Assembly: GCA_029721435.1 (NCBI GenBank)
Contig: CM056583.1
Location: forward strand, 51,191,620 to 51,255,619
Direction of reading: 5' to 3'
Length of the DNA: 64,000 bases
Origin: Gymnothorax reevesii
Taxonomy: Eukaryota; Chordata; Actinopteri; Anguilliformes; Muraenidae
In this document: in pieces, positions 15,227 through 27,240 of the stretch
Layout: each line of letters begins with the position of its first letter
How positions within the stretch are numbered: the stretch's first letter is position 1
The notes under the pieces: model-generated
Databases searched by the model: none
The model's input: only the letters and a program-made list of their open reading frames with translations
Told to the model about the DNA's origin: nothing
Position numbers and translations under genes: made by a program

Positions 15227-15540
15227 GAATTTTGCCTTTGGTGCTGTGCCCCAATTGTTTCATGCTGGCAAAGGAGACAAGTGAAGGACAGGAGGCCTTT
15301 TTTTCGTTGAGTAAGCTACTGAGATGTGCCCGTCCTGTGTACTCAACATTATTGCTTTTTATTGGCTTGTTATTTATTTGACACAAATCTCACCGAAGCT
15401 GGAACTTCCATATCTCTAAAAGAGGCTGTCCTCCAACGACAACAGGTAGTCCAAAGTGCAAGAGGGCAATCCTATTCCTGCAACGTAGAAATACAGCCAC
15501 TGTCTTTCATACAGCCTTTTATATGCTGTATGGCTTACTG

Positions 15541-15855
15541 CAGGGGGAGGCAATTCTGGTCCTGGAGGGCCAGTGTGGATGCAGGTTTTTATTTTTATCA
15601 ATTTCCCCGACAAACTGACTTAATTGGTTCCATACACAAATATAGATTTGTCCAATGATTAGATTAAAGAACAAGGTTTCATGAAGGGAGACAAGAACAG
15701 TCTTTGGTGGTCATTCATGATAAATTAAATAAATGTGCCTGAAATGTCAGATTTCATCAATGGTTTGGCTAATTTAGACAATCAACTAATTAAAGGCCAG
15801 AAGTTGGTGTGAAAACCAGGGATAGATACGGCCCTCATTTCGTTGCCCACCTCTG
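15541..15855. mobile_element. hAT-type MITE with 8-bp target duplication
   Basis: It begins CAGGGGGAGGCAATTCTGGT and its right end read inversely begins CAGAGGTGGGCAACG. Flanking 8-mers are GCTTACTG (15,533-15,540) and GATTACTG (15,856-15,863), 7 of 8 matching. An 8-bp duplication with CAGGGG-type ends is typical of hAT. At 315 bp with no reading frame, it is non-autonomous. Confidence 0.8.
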
Positions 15856-15863
15856 GATTACTG

Positions 15864-17108
15864 AGCTTTATCCCCCTGGGTACATCATGATGACATTGTC
15901 TTGAGTGTAAACTTACACAACACTTTCTTTAAAAGACAATAGCATTATTTACATAGAGAACAGACACATATTTTGTCTTCTAGTGACGGTATTTATTATA
16001 GATCACCATTAAGGCTATTTATGTATTCACATAGAAAAAGTAGGAAGCAATATCGAGAAAGACAATATAGAACAAAGAAATATTAGCCAAGTGTAGTTGT
16101 ACACAAATGATAAAAGGAAATTAGAGACCAAGGACCAAGGAGTACACTCATACTTTTTTCAGTCATTTCCATCATACGTTTCAGTGACTTAAAAACAACC
16201 GTCAATCTCATTAATAAAATATGTCTAAGTGGGATTGTGACATTTTCAACAGAATTGCACAGTTTTTAGTCAAATAAAGCATTAAATAAATAAATAAATT
16301 TTAGGGGGAAATCACCTGAACCTCCCACCCCCCAGTGATCCCCCAAACATGGATGTCAAACTCCACCTATGCTTTCTCTGTTGCATGTGTTGGCAATGCC
16401 ATATTTGCTCAACATAAAACTCAGATTAACAGCATCTAGTGTTCTAATTCAAGATTTAAAACAATTACATTATGCAATTAAAATGTTAGTTCAACAGCTT
16501 AAATCAATGAGGTTGACAATGGCTAGGAGTCATTGAAAATGAAAAATGGCAAAGAAATGACTGAAAAAACATGCATGCGCGCATATCCCAGTCCTTGTTT
16601 TCTTATTTGCTTTGATAATTTATGTGCATTCTAATCCATTTTATAATAACTATATCTGTCTATTTTTTCCATCTGCTCCATACTATTTTGCTCTACATTG
16701 CTTTGTACCTTTCCCGTGTGCATCTAAAAAAAACCTTCATGGTGATATATTCATAAAAACTGTCACTGTCAGACAAGATACTTCTCCTGTCTTACTGAAA
16801 TTTTTTGCATTATCTTTTAATGAAAATGTGTAAGTTTACATGAAAGTCCTGAAATGTTATGATGTTGTGCCCCCTGGAATAAAGCTCAGTAAGCCATACA
16901 GCATGTAAAAGTCAAAGTTGTCTTACAAGCTGTGATTGCCCTTTAGCACCCTATGTTCAAATATTAATCAGTTGAAAAATCATTCAGTGCTTTCACTTGC
17001 AACCCATTGTGACTGTCGAGTGTTTTAAGGAAGTAGTACGCACTTTTTTTGATGATTCATCCCCATTTATGTTGATTGCCTGAAACAAAAATGCCAGTTT
17101 TGAATTTC
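15864..17108. other. Unassigned intergenic DNA
   Basis: No gene supported. A short TAAA run lies near 16,273. Confidence 0.4.
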
Positions 17109-17845
17109 TTGAGTGTTATGGAAAAACCTAGTAAGTAACAAAGAGCAGATTCTGAGAAAGACAGAAAATTATATCCCTCTGGGATTAAGCTCTCGTCCAA
17201 CAATGAAACCGATTTGGCAGTTATTTGTCAATTACATAAAAATATATATTTACGTAGGAAATTTTCTCTTCATCATCAGTATCCATGGCAATATAACTTA
17301 CAAAATTTTTTCCATCTGAAAATGTAAAATGTCATTTCTCAAAATGATGAAAAAAAAAAAAAAAAAACAATTATGCAGTTGCAGTGGCATTTGACAGTTT
17401 TTCACTGCCACCTATACCATCTGCTTCCCTCTTGAGACCATTTTCAGTCGTTATTTAGCACATGAATTGCGTGAATTATGAATTCTGACCAACAATGTTC
17501 TGCACATCCAATGTTCTGTATGGGGACTGACCTGACAGATCATGTAATTGGCATGCTGCTTCATAGTTGGCGATTTCATCTTGCCAGGTTTTGTCAAAAA
17601 AAGCAAAAAAAAAAAAAAAATCCATGCAGATGAAACAAGGAAGATTAACCTGCAAGGTTTTTACTTCGCAACTGATTAAGTACTGATGACTTGCTAGGTT
17701 TTGCCGAAGCAGAACATGGGAAACCAATTGTTATTTTTCATGCATTCTTACTGTACATGATGAGGCAAAGCCTAGTAAGTACATAAATGGTCCTAACTTA
17801 GTTTTGACCAAAATTAGACTTGCTCGGTTTTTCAATAACACTCAA
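17109..17845. mobile_element. Terminal-inverted-repeat element with repeated internal motif
   Basis: The left end TTGAGTGTTATGGAAAAACC with TAGTAAGT is mirrored at 17,818-17,845 (25 of 28 positions match). The subterminal word ACTTGCTAGGTTTTGCC or its inverse recurs near 17,585, 17,690 and 17,767. The element is about 737 bp with no transposase frame. I do not recognise the superfamily. Confidence 0.55.
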
Positions 17846-19715
17846 CATTTCTTCAGCCTACATGATGCATTTGCTGTGTTTAGGGCCCTTTTTTTCCAAG
17901 CAGAGACAGACCCTTGGGTCTTAGCACCATTCATCTACTTCAATAAACCTGTCTTGTCACTTAACTGAGAGGGCCCTTGGTGCTGGACTGACAGGATACA
18001 TACGTATACTGAACAGATATTGAATGTGCAGAAGATGACCAAAAATCTTGGCCTCATCATAAAAATGAACAAATAACTGAAATACTAAATTCTGCATTCA
18101 TACCACTTGTGAACTATTCCTGCGATCCTTCAATGTTCCCTTTCCTTCAAAACACAGAAATATGGGGTATTTCAACCGTGTATTTCTACATACAAGCCAT
18201 CCACAGTAAAGTCCTCCCTCCATCTGCAACATGTAATATTTCAAAATCATTCGGTCTCTCTAATGCAATGGAATTCGACTGTTGAAATTTTAATGCAAGG
18301 TACAGAATATCTTTTTTGGATAGACAGTCAGCTGAAGATTGTTTCTTGCCAAAGAGTCACACCAATGAGTTTTATGAGAATAGCCCATGCATTTGGGAAG
18401 CACTTTGTTATACACTTCATCTTCGCTGTTTAAATGGTGACGTAAGAATCCACTGAAAAACTCCCCTCCTGACAACGGAGAAAGGCTAGAGCGGAGACAT
18501 AGCTGGACTGAGAAGCCCAGTGCATTTTGTTGAAGAGGTACAGCATGTGCACATTGTTTCTCTCCTTACTAGAGATGTACTAACAACACCAATTGTCTGA
18601 AAAGATACAGAGCAACAAAGAGCCTATCGAAACTGAGGGCCACTGAAGTGTTTGGTTTTGTATTACAACTTGCCCCAACATTTTCAAGGTTAGGTATCAA
18701 AGTGGTGGAAAGCATTCTAACAAGCTTATGTAAACTATTAGGCAAGCGAACCATGCCTTAATGACTTAATAGAATTTGATTAGCCAGGTCTCAGTTGATA
18801 AGAGAAAATTTAGATATTACAGGTTAGTTCGAAGTGGGAAACAAGGAAAAAGCTTCATTGGTGAAAAGGTGTCTTGTCCTTGTAGTGAACTGAGCCGGGT
18901 GCATATATTCTTTCTAACCTATTAACTAGTACTGAATTATGTTGGGCAGTCAAAATACGGAACCTGAAAACACAGGGCACAGGGAAATTTATCACTTGAA
19001 TGTACTGATTAAAGTTTAAGTAACACCTGGACGCCTGTACCTGTGGACCAAGAATTCTTGAAGGCCAGATGTTGCGTCATTAGCTTTCAGCAACTGTGAA
19101 GGCACTGGTGGAGAGTAGACTTATTGTAGTTAAATTGGTCATCAAAATCTCAATAGAACTCATGTTTGCACACTGCAGCAAGAAATGCTAGGGCACGCTC
19201 CAAGCTTGGAAACCACAGTGAAGTCTAGTTTTGATCTTTGAATTCTGGATAATTTAAAAACATTCTCAAGAAGTAATCAACATGCATAACAAGTCAAAAG
19301 TACAACTTTCAACAGATATAATCGGCAACAAAAACTTGAATTCATCAAAATAGTTAAAAATCTTCATCAATAACTGCTAAGCATGTTCCAATTATTTTTT
19401 TTGCAAGGGTAATCGTATGTTTTCACTTCAGCACAGCTGTAGAGATTCAGAGATATACTGCAATTTCATGTTCATGATCCTATACCTGTGAAATTATTCC
19501 CCGAGTTACTTCACTCACTGGAAAATTATGCATTTGTTCACCAGTTTATTTAGCCAATAATTTTCTACGAATGCCGCTATTCAGAATTCTATCCTGTGAA
19601 GTGAAATATTGTATTATTTTTCATGTAAGATCACTGACAAATACTGTATTCCTATTGTGCTATCTGATGTTATTTCACAAAATATCTCAATTCCACAAAA
19701 AAAAAAAAAAATCTC

Positions 19716-19718
<3 letters not shown>
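17846..19718. other. Unassigned DNA downstream of tpst2
   Basis: No gene supported. It could include the distal tpst2 3' UTR. A minus-strand AATAAA lies at 19,545-19,550. Confidence 0.35.

Positions 19719-19797
<79 letters not shown>
19719..19797. repeat. Compound (AT)n(AC)n microsatellite
   Basis: An AT run passes directly into an AC run of about 25 units. The reading frames across it are low-complexity artefacts. Confidence 0.98.
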
Positions 19798-19799
<2 letters not shown>

Positions 19800-19800
<1 letters not shown>

Positions 19801-20388
19801 TGAATAAAAAGAGCGTACTCATCGGCTAGAGCTCTAGATATTTATCAAAAATGCATCATTTCGTTAAAAGCATTACTTGGCACAAACATGATTAACAAAT
19901 GATGATTCTGCACACCAAAGCAACAGTATTTTTAGAAGCACATATGGAGTCTCATCAGGAAGGAAAAAGTATTGACAGTTAAATTGTCTCCAAGCTGCAG
20001 TTGAAAAGCAGTGCTCTGCAGCTCTGGCTCAGTGTGCACTTGGTTTTGTCATCAAACCAACATTAAGAAAGAGGACTGCACTGCATGCAGTACAACAGCA
20101 GACTGACAAACAAAACATGAATGGGAAAAGGCAAGTGGATTAAGTGAAGAGATCTGTTGAAGGAATAGCCCGATGCATGACATCAGTTTTCACACACAAT
20201 TATGAAAATACACATGAATAATCTGGAGGACATTCCACGATTCTGCCAAGATAGGGCAGCCTCCTGTGCTAGGAAGCTGTTAGGCAGGCTTGCTGGCATT
20301 GGGATTGCTGGCAGAGTATCCTCCAAGGTGGAATGATCCAGGCGATGAAGTCCATCTGTTTTGTAGGCATGGACCTGCCTGGACTTGA
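19800..20388 (-). other. Possible 3' UTR of tpst2
   Basis: If the terminal exon at 20,389-20,421 is right, this is its 3' UTR on the minus strand, with a possible AATAAA at 19,545-19,550. There is no independent support. Confidence 0.3.
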
Positions 20389-20421
20389 TCATCCCTCTGT
20401 ATCAGAGCCATTGATGAACAC
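20389..20421 (-). CDS. tpst2: tpst2, candidate terminal coding exon
   Basis: The preceding exon ends in phase 0 after NTER. At 20,422 on the minus strand an acceptor (CAATTTTAG) is followed in phase 0 by GTG TTC, encoding VFINGSDTEG and a stop. The leading Val agrees with the NT(R/Q)RV that continues TPSTs. The tail is much shorter than, and unlike, the mammalian TPST2 tail, which begins VLKGDYKTP. The C-terminal tail is not part of the catalytic core, so a short tail is possible, giving a 348-residue protein against about 377 in human TPST2. The true last exon could equally lie elsewhere in the 5 kb intron or further downstream. Confidence 0.35.
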   Translation of the reverse strand: MFINGSDTEG

Positions 20422-21506
20422 CTAAAATTGAGAAAAAGCGACTTACTAAAAATTCCATATACGGAGTGCCACATCGTGCCATCCTCAAACCCATAAGCAA
20501 GTTAGCATTTCTTAATGACGGATTCCTTTTTTTTCCTGCATAGGGATCTTGTTTTTCTGTCAAATATACGGTCCATGTATAACACAAGCAGATTAGTATT
20601 GTAGAACAAAATTTGAAATGCAAGTGAGTTTATGCTAGGGGCTGACCTTACTTTTGGCAGAAAAATTAAACCCCTATGCAAAAAACCCAAAGAAAATATG
20701 GCAAGGGGACTGCACCCTCGCCGACCCTTTCTGGACAAGACTGAGAGCCCCCAGGCAATTGAAAAACACAGATGTCCGTATTCGGGCAGAGAAGTCAATT
20801 ATTATTATAAATAAATTTCCGTATGTGGGCGCGAAAGGGTTACACAATTTTTTGTCAAAATATGTCTTGATTTCGTAAATGATCGTTAATCTGTGGGCCA
20901 AGTCACCCATTTTGACTGCAATGTTTTTTAAACTTTTGATAACTTTAAAATTATGGCTCGGTTTTTGGACCAGCGTATGCAGTATCATTGATTTAGCAAC
21001 AAGGAATCCAAAACAACAACCAAATACCGCTCAGTAAGCCTCTAAGCCCCACAATTTGAATATTTAAGTGGACAGTATACAGAATTATTGCACTGTGGGA
21101 CAAGATATATGGAGTTGAACATCGAGTTAAATTCTTAATACTTCATGGATTGCGCTCATAGAAAATTGTGATTTTTTTTTTGGGTCGAGATTTAAATATC
21201 CTCATTTAGCACAATGTTTGTCCCTGAAAACTGTAGCACCTTCATGGTTCACTGTGGACATCTAGTGGATCATACTGGTACAGCAATAAAACTTCATAAT
21301 TCATAATTATGTATGATGTGAAAACTTTGTGCACACGGAAAGGGGAATTTTCAACTCACTGTTCTTACACATCTTCATTCAGGATTTTATGGACCTTTGA
21401 TCATGTTTCTGTGTACCAATTAGCATTCATCAAGTGTTTCATAGATGGTAGTCTTGCAATTTTAATAATTTTGGTAACTAGGCCTGTAGTGTTGCTCACA
21501 TTCAGG

Positions 21507-23499
21507 ACAGTGCTGTGAAAAAAATGCCCCCTTCCTGATTCAGTCTATTTTTGAAAAATTTCATGCCAAATAGCTCCAGATCATCAAACTGATTTAATTA
21601 TTAGTTGAAGATAACCAGTGGAAACACAAAATGCAGTTTTAAAATTATGAATTCATGTATTGAAGGAAATAAGCTATTCAATCCTACCTGAACCTATGTG
21701 AAAAAGTAATAGCCTCTTTAGTTACAAAATCAACCAATTATCTTGCAGATATTTGGGTTCAATTTCACTTGTCACACTCAGGCATGATTACTGCCCACGC
21801 TGTTCAATAGAAAAATCAGTTTAAAAAAAAAAAAAAACCATTCTGGCAATGTGAAGCAGGCCAAAAGCAGCACATGACGTTGCGATCTAAAGACAATTGA
21901 AGAACAGATGAGAAACAAAGTTGCGGACATCTATCGGTCAAGAAAGGATTACAAAGCCATTTCTAAGGCACTGGGACTCCATAAAACCATGATGACGGCC
22001 ATTCATCTTCAAATGGAGAAAACTTGGAACAGTAATAAACTTTTCCAGGAATGGCTGGCCTACCAAAATTCCTTCAAGAGTGCACTGACGACTCATCTAG
22101 GTTTCAGAAGGACCCAGATTGACATCTGAAGAACTGGAGACCTCACTTAACTCAGTTAAGGTCAGTGTTCATGATTCCTCACAAAGAAAGAGACTGGGCA
22201 AAACTGCCATACCCCTGAGAGCTGCAAGGCAAAATCTACTGCTGACCAGCAAGAACACAAAGGCTTATTTCACGTTTGACAAAGCACCTCTTGATGACCC
22301 TCCCAAGACTTTTGGGATAATATTTAGTCGATTGATATTTAAAAAGTAGAACTTTTTGGAAGACCCGCGCCCCGTAACATCCGGTAGTATGATGGTCTGG
22401 GCTGCTTAGCTGCCTCAGGACCAGGACAACAAGCTACAAATTCCACTCTCTCCCAGAAAATCCTGAAGGAGAACATCCAGCCATTAGTTTGTGACCAAAA
22501 GTGCAGCAGGATAATGATACGAAGCACACTGACAAGTCCACCGCTAAATGGGGGGGGGAATAATATTTTTACATGGGTGATAAAAGGTTGTGATTAACTC
22601 TTTACCTTAAATAAATGAAATGGTCATTTACAAGATGCATTTTGTGTTTACTTGCACTGTCCCTCTCTTCAAATTATTTAGCTAATGTGAAACTTTTAAA
22701 TACAACAAACAATTTAGCAAGACTTCTATATTCTAGGATATTGAAGGCACAATAAACTATTCCTGGAGAGAAATTAATAAAATGGGGAGTTAAAAGTATT
22801 TCCATCTGATTCTAAGGGAGAACCTTAAAGTTTTCTAAAATAGGATAATAAAGCATCCCCTATTACGTGAAATTTTCGAACTGATTCTCTAAGAGAGTAT
22901 TTTATCTTTTCTAATCTCAAAAATAATATTAAGTCATTCATCCAAGCCGAAGCTTTGGGTGCAAATTCTGATTTCAACTCCAACAAAATCCTTCTACGTG
23001 CAAGAAGAGTCGCAAAAGTCGTTTCATCTTATTAGCCATTATTATACCCTCCCCAGGAACTCCAAATATTGTCATTTCAACACTGGATTTAAAAACCTTC
23101 TCACATGCTTTAGATAATGTCTGAAAAATCATGGACCAGCATCAGTAGTTGTTCAGTTTGTAACAAAACCAAAACATATGGGATGGGTCAGCCTTTTCTT
23201 TGTGACACCGATCACACAGTTCTTTTATATTTGGCTGCATCTTAGAAAGTTTGGCGTTATGGTGGTAAATGTGTCTAAATATGAATTGTCCACAGATTAT
23301 GTAAATTTTCTTCCCCTCTATGTTTAAATTTTATTTTATTTTTATTTTTTTTACTTTCCCTGTGAAAGTATTTTCCCTGAATATATATTTCCTATGGCAG
23401 TATTATGAGTTTGGGGGGGATGTTGTTAATGTGTGTGTGACAAACAAGCGAAAATAGAAGAAATCAGGGGGCACAGCCAGTGCTATTTCACAGCACTGT
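21507..23499 (+). mobile_element. Tc1-like transposon interrupted by a LINE fragment
   Basis: The left end begins ACAGTGCTGTGAAAAAAATG and the right end, read inversely, ACAGTGCTGTGAAATAGCAC. From about 21,900 it encodes a decayed Tc1 transposase, starting EQMRNKVADIYRSRKDYKAI then SKALGL, the first helix-turn-helix. Later frames are broken by stops. Bases 22,713-23,439 are foreign. The copy at 58,761-60,754 is of the same family. Confidence 0.8.
22713..23439 (-). mobile_element. L1-type LINE 3' fragment inserted in Tc1
   Basis: The minus strand near 23,290-23,100 encodes KLSKMQPNIKELCDRCHKEK then ADPSHMFWFC, the C-terminal Cys/His word of fish L1-type ORF2 proteins, followed by a VPGEGI-like stretch. 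The fragment is flanked by ACAAACAA at 22,705-22,712 and 23,440-23,447. This 8-bp direct repeat marks a target-site duplication. It is 5'-truncated with frame breaks. Confidence 0.75.
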
Positions 23500-24586
23500 T
23501 GATGCTTCCCATAGTTCATAACAAATGCATTCCCACACACTTACTGGAGGCAATCCTTTCAAATTAGCTGGGGTTTTGAAGTCTCCTTTTAACACCTATG
23601 AATAAGGAAAGAAAGGAGCAAGAATAAGCATAGGAGCATTTTCTATAGCAGCATTCCAGCATTTTCAATCAGCAAAACCAGTACAAATGAGCCCTCCACT
23701 TTTTGTCCGAGTGCTTTATACTACAACCAGAGTCAATGCAACGCAGGACTAGCAACAAAATATATATTAATGTAGACTGACTATGCTTTTCAGAAGATAC
23801 TGAGAAACAGTGACTTCTATTCATTTTCAGGGAGAGTCTGTAGCTTGCTAGATAAGCTTTTCCAATTTCTGTTCATTCGTAAGCTGAATATAAAGTGTAA
23901 CATCAGTCAAATTTGTATAGCTTAGTTGCTGATGTGGTTAGCTTGCTAAGTGTATAACTACTTGGCAAGCATGCATGCACTACCTTCCCACAATCATTGT
24001 GTAATCCATTAGATAGCCAGCTAGCAACTAATTTGACTGAATTTATAAAATCACTGCTAGTGTAGCCAGAGGCAATGTACGAGACATGTCAACAAGAATG
24101 AGTGTTCGTTTATAAAGGAATTAATTTGCACAAGAGTAGCGCAGCCATTCACAATGAATAGAATGCTAGCCAATGGTTCCTATTCTTCAGATGCTAACCA
24201 CGACAGACTAAATTCCAAGTGTAGTTAAACTTATGGTGGCTGCATTTCGGCCTTCTTTATAAATGTGACTACCATCCATGCTTAGCCTACAGACTGAGGT
24301 TACCTTTCGATAAACATTGGGTACTTTAGTAGCTAGCTACTTATTAAGTCATCTGCCAGTAGGAGGGGGATTTTGACAATGTTGCACTACCTTGACCCAT
24401 GAAGCCAGTGGCTCTGTTAGCTGACCAATTAGGACACAGCTCATTTTGTAAAGGGGATGCCCACACAGAACAGCCCGTTGTTCAGAGGGTTAAGAATGTC
24501 AGGAATCAAATTGCCTACAAATCATGGATTTTTAAGTTTTTTCTTTTTTCTAAAAAGATTATAGCCTACGTTTTGGACATCCGAGA

Positions 24587-24589
<3 letters not shown>

Positions 24590-24621
<32 letters not shown>
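24590..24621. repeat. Poly-A tract
   Basis: About 30 consecutive A. No adjacent LINE or SINE body was recognised. Confidence 0.95.
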
Positions 24622-24622
<1 letters not shown>

Positions 24623-25430
24623 ACATGATGGGTCCTCTAACTTTTATGCACTTACTTTGTGCAGTAAATAAATTGTGACCTTGTGTATTATGTTGGATCA
24701 TTCTGCTACATCTTATTTTTTCGCCGTTTTACACTTCGCTTTGTGATCCCCCAACTATAAGATTGCAGGATTATACTTCATAAGTGAGCTAGTATAAATA
24801 GCTACCACTGTAGCAAGCAGCCAAGATCAACATTCGTCCAAGATGATGTGCCCATTCTACCTTAATTCCCAAAATGACACAAAAAGATGGATGGTCAATT
24901 GACAATGTTTAAACAGAACAGCATTGGAAAAGATAAGTCATCAGCCAAATAATAGCAATTTCCATACAAAATACAACTTATACAAATAAACTGAGAGACC
25001 AGTTCATACATGGGCAACTCTTGGAGACTTACAGACAGGCCTCAGCATTTCTTATCAGTCATTCAGTCAGTCAGATATAATGCGACCAACATTCACTGGC
25101 CATACCACTTGGGCTCCGTAGTGTGAAAATTAAAAAAAGTTTCCAAACATCAAAAATGTACAACAAAAGCAGTCAAGAATTAAAGACAAAATATTTTGTG
25201 TGATAACCCTCAGAAATTAGAACACCAACAGTTCTCAAGGGCACAATATCTTCAAAAAACATTTTTAGGACCATATTAACAATTAAAGAACCTGGGGTTC
25301 TCCGTGAGTTCTGAACAGTGCCATGTGTGTGTGCAAACACAAGTAGGGCAGAAGTTAGTGATCATAATAAAATCGGTGTCCTTACAATTTACACTAATTA
25401 TGACAGTTTTGCATGCCTTAGAGCCCATAC

Positions 25431-25629
25431 CCTTTCAGTGTTGTTGACCACTGCAGGGTCTGGCAGGCCATACTGGGGTGGGTTTGCACCGGGATCATAA
25501 CCCAGCCGGCTCAGCATGGGAGCAATCTCAGCCATGTCCGCCAACACATCAGCAGGTATGTGACCCACCCAACGCGTCAGAGCTTCCAGATTTACAGGCT
25601 TGATCACTTGATCTGTGGATCGCTCAATC
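25431..25629 (-). CDS. tpst2: tpst2, coding exon 3 (internal)
   Basis: The exon supplies residues 272 (shared) to 338 of the sulfotransferase. The acceptor CTTCAG precedes GATTGAGCG, and the first G completes the Arg codon left open by exon 2. The exon ends AACACTGAAAGG before the donor GTATGG, in phase 0. It encodes [18 protein letters not shown], then [23 protein letters not shown] and [18 protein letters not shown]. Ser276 in ERSTDQ matches the PAPS-site Ser285 of human TPST2. [18 protein letters not shown] and GHIP are TPST2-like rather than TPST1-like. Confidence 0.95.
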
Positions 25630-25687
25630 CTGAAGGAGAAAAAGAGAAGGAAATTGGCACAAACAGCCTGGATATTAAAATACACAG

Positions 25688-26340
25688 CCAAATGTATGTG
25701 GATACTTGAACATCACACTCTTACCCATTTGTCAAAAGTCATATTCCAAAATAACGTAATTGCTTCCATAAAAGCCTCTGCTCTTCTGGGAAGGCTTTGC
25801 ACTAGATGTTAGAATATTCCTGTGAGAATGTGCTGGCACTCCAGCCAGAAAAAAAACAAGAGGCTGGACACAAGTGTTGGCCAATAAGGCCTGGCTTGCT
25901 GTAGGTGATTTAAGTTTTCCAAAGGCGTTTGGCGACTTCATAGCTCGTTGCCTGCCAGTCAAGTTCCTCCACACCATACACAGCAAACCATTTCTTTATG
26001 GTCTTTGCTTGAGGAACATTGAAATGCTAAATTGGGAAAGGTTCCACCCGAAAAGTTACCACACACTCAGAAGCACAATTTATTTTCAAATGTAAGCTGT
26101 AGCATGAAGATTTCCCTTCACAGGCACCAAGGAGCCTATCGCTAACCGTAAAAAACAGCCCCTGATCAAGCCTTCACCAGGCTTTACATTTGGTAACGTG
26201 CATTTGACATTCAGCATCCCAGAGAATTCCTCAGTGCTCAGTTCCGTAAGCTTTTGTGGTCTACTGCTTTGTAGCCGAGCTGCTGATGCTCTGGGCGGCT
26301 TCAAACAGGGCAACCATTTGGCAAACTGACTTGATGGAAA
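25688..26340 (-). mobile_element. Tc1-type non-autonomous remnant
   Basis: The order of words such as AATGTATGTGGATACTTGAAC, CAAGTTCCTCCACACCATAC and AGCAAACCATTTCTTTATGG is that of a widespread fish Tc1-type repeat whose transposase reads on the minus strand. Internal deletions are evident and no intact frame remains. The assignment is from memory of the repeat. Confidence 0.6.
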
Positions 26341-26639
26341 GGTAGCAGTGGAGTCCCTAGATAGTCAGTCACGACAACTGGGAAACGATTTGATTCCATC
26401 GAACAAAACAAAGCAGTTTTGCACAGTGGAAATTTCTGGATTTTTTTCCCCCCCAATTCTTGCCTCAGAAGATAAACATTAATAGCAGGGCAAAACAATC
26501 AACCAGCTAGCAACGGTTTTGACAAGCATAATAGGGGAAAATGTTTGGACATGACAAAAGAGAAAATGGGGGAAAAAAAGAACTCACTCAAAGACAGTGC
26601 CAGATAATGAGACAGAAACAAAATTGAACTACGATCAGA

Positions 26640-26825
26640 TTTTCCAGAAACCTTATATAGCAACTCTCTCGATCTAGGAACTCTGTGTAGCAATGCCATG
26701 AGTCCACTCTTTGTTTTTGATAGCAGTCTAGCAGTGGAGTTCTGGATAAGATGTAGCCTCTCAATTGACATAAGGAAAACCGGCATATTGCAATAGTCTA
26801 GGCTGGTTGAAAGCAAGAATTAATC
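26640..26825 (-). mobile_element. L2/CR1-type LINE fragment
   Basis: The minus strand encodes STSLDYCNMPVF then IERLHLIQNSTARLLSKTK. This matches the C-terminal word SRLDYCNxLL...LQxxQNxAARLL of L2/CR1/Rex-type LINEs. Only this piece remains. Confidence 0.8.
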
Positions 26826-27009
26826 TTTCAATATCTTGCTGGATCAGGAAAGGCCATACCTTGCAATGTTTTAGTGGTAAAAGAGCACCACCTGTTTCAC
26901 TTTTCTGTATGGGACTAAAAACTTAAGGACAGACTTGTTACTTCTGGTTTGATTCAGTGAGTCAGAAATAAACAAGGTCTTCCTGAAAAAGATGTCAGGA
27001 TGGCAGTAT

Positions 27010-27240
27010 ACTTTGCTGTGAAAAGCCAATATACTGTTCAAGCATGAATGGTGTCTTCACAGACGTGCAAGTTACTCCTGCCATTTGCACTAATCCACCT
27101 CCATACCATCACAGATGCTGGCATTTGAACTGTGCACTGAAAACAAGCCAGATGGTTCCTCAAATCTTTAGTGCGGACCACATGGTGTCCATGATTTCCA
27201 AAAAGAATTACACAGTTCATAAAAGCAAGATCATTGTGGC
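27010..27240 (-). mobile_element. Tc1 transposase fragment
   Basis: The minus strand encodes FGNHGHHVVRTKD, PASVMVWRWISANG and LHVCEDTIHA, aligned with the core of the Tc1 at 47,044-48,654 (there [39 protein letters not shown]). No ends are visible. Confidence 0.85.

Larger units (their letters stand above)
20422..25430 (-). other. tpst2 last intron (if terminal exon is correct)
   Basis: It holds a Tc1 split by a LINE fragment (21,507-23,499) and a poly-A run (24,590-24,621). The rest shows no gene. Minus-strand frames near 20,500-21,000 have no family match. Confidence 0.4.

Noticed and set aside
19571..19807. Frames through the AT/AC microsatellite
   Set aside because: Low-complexity IYIYIY/HTHTHT translation only.
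26499..26816. A novel 105-codon minus-strand protein
   Set aside because: Its first third is a LINE C-terminal word and the rest is low-complexity read-through.
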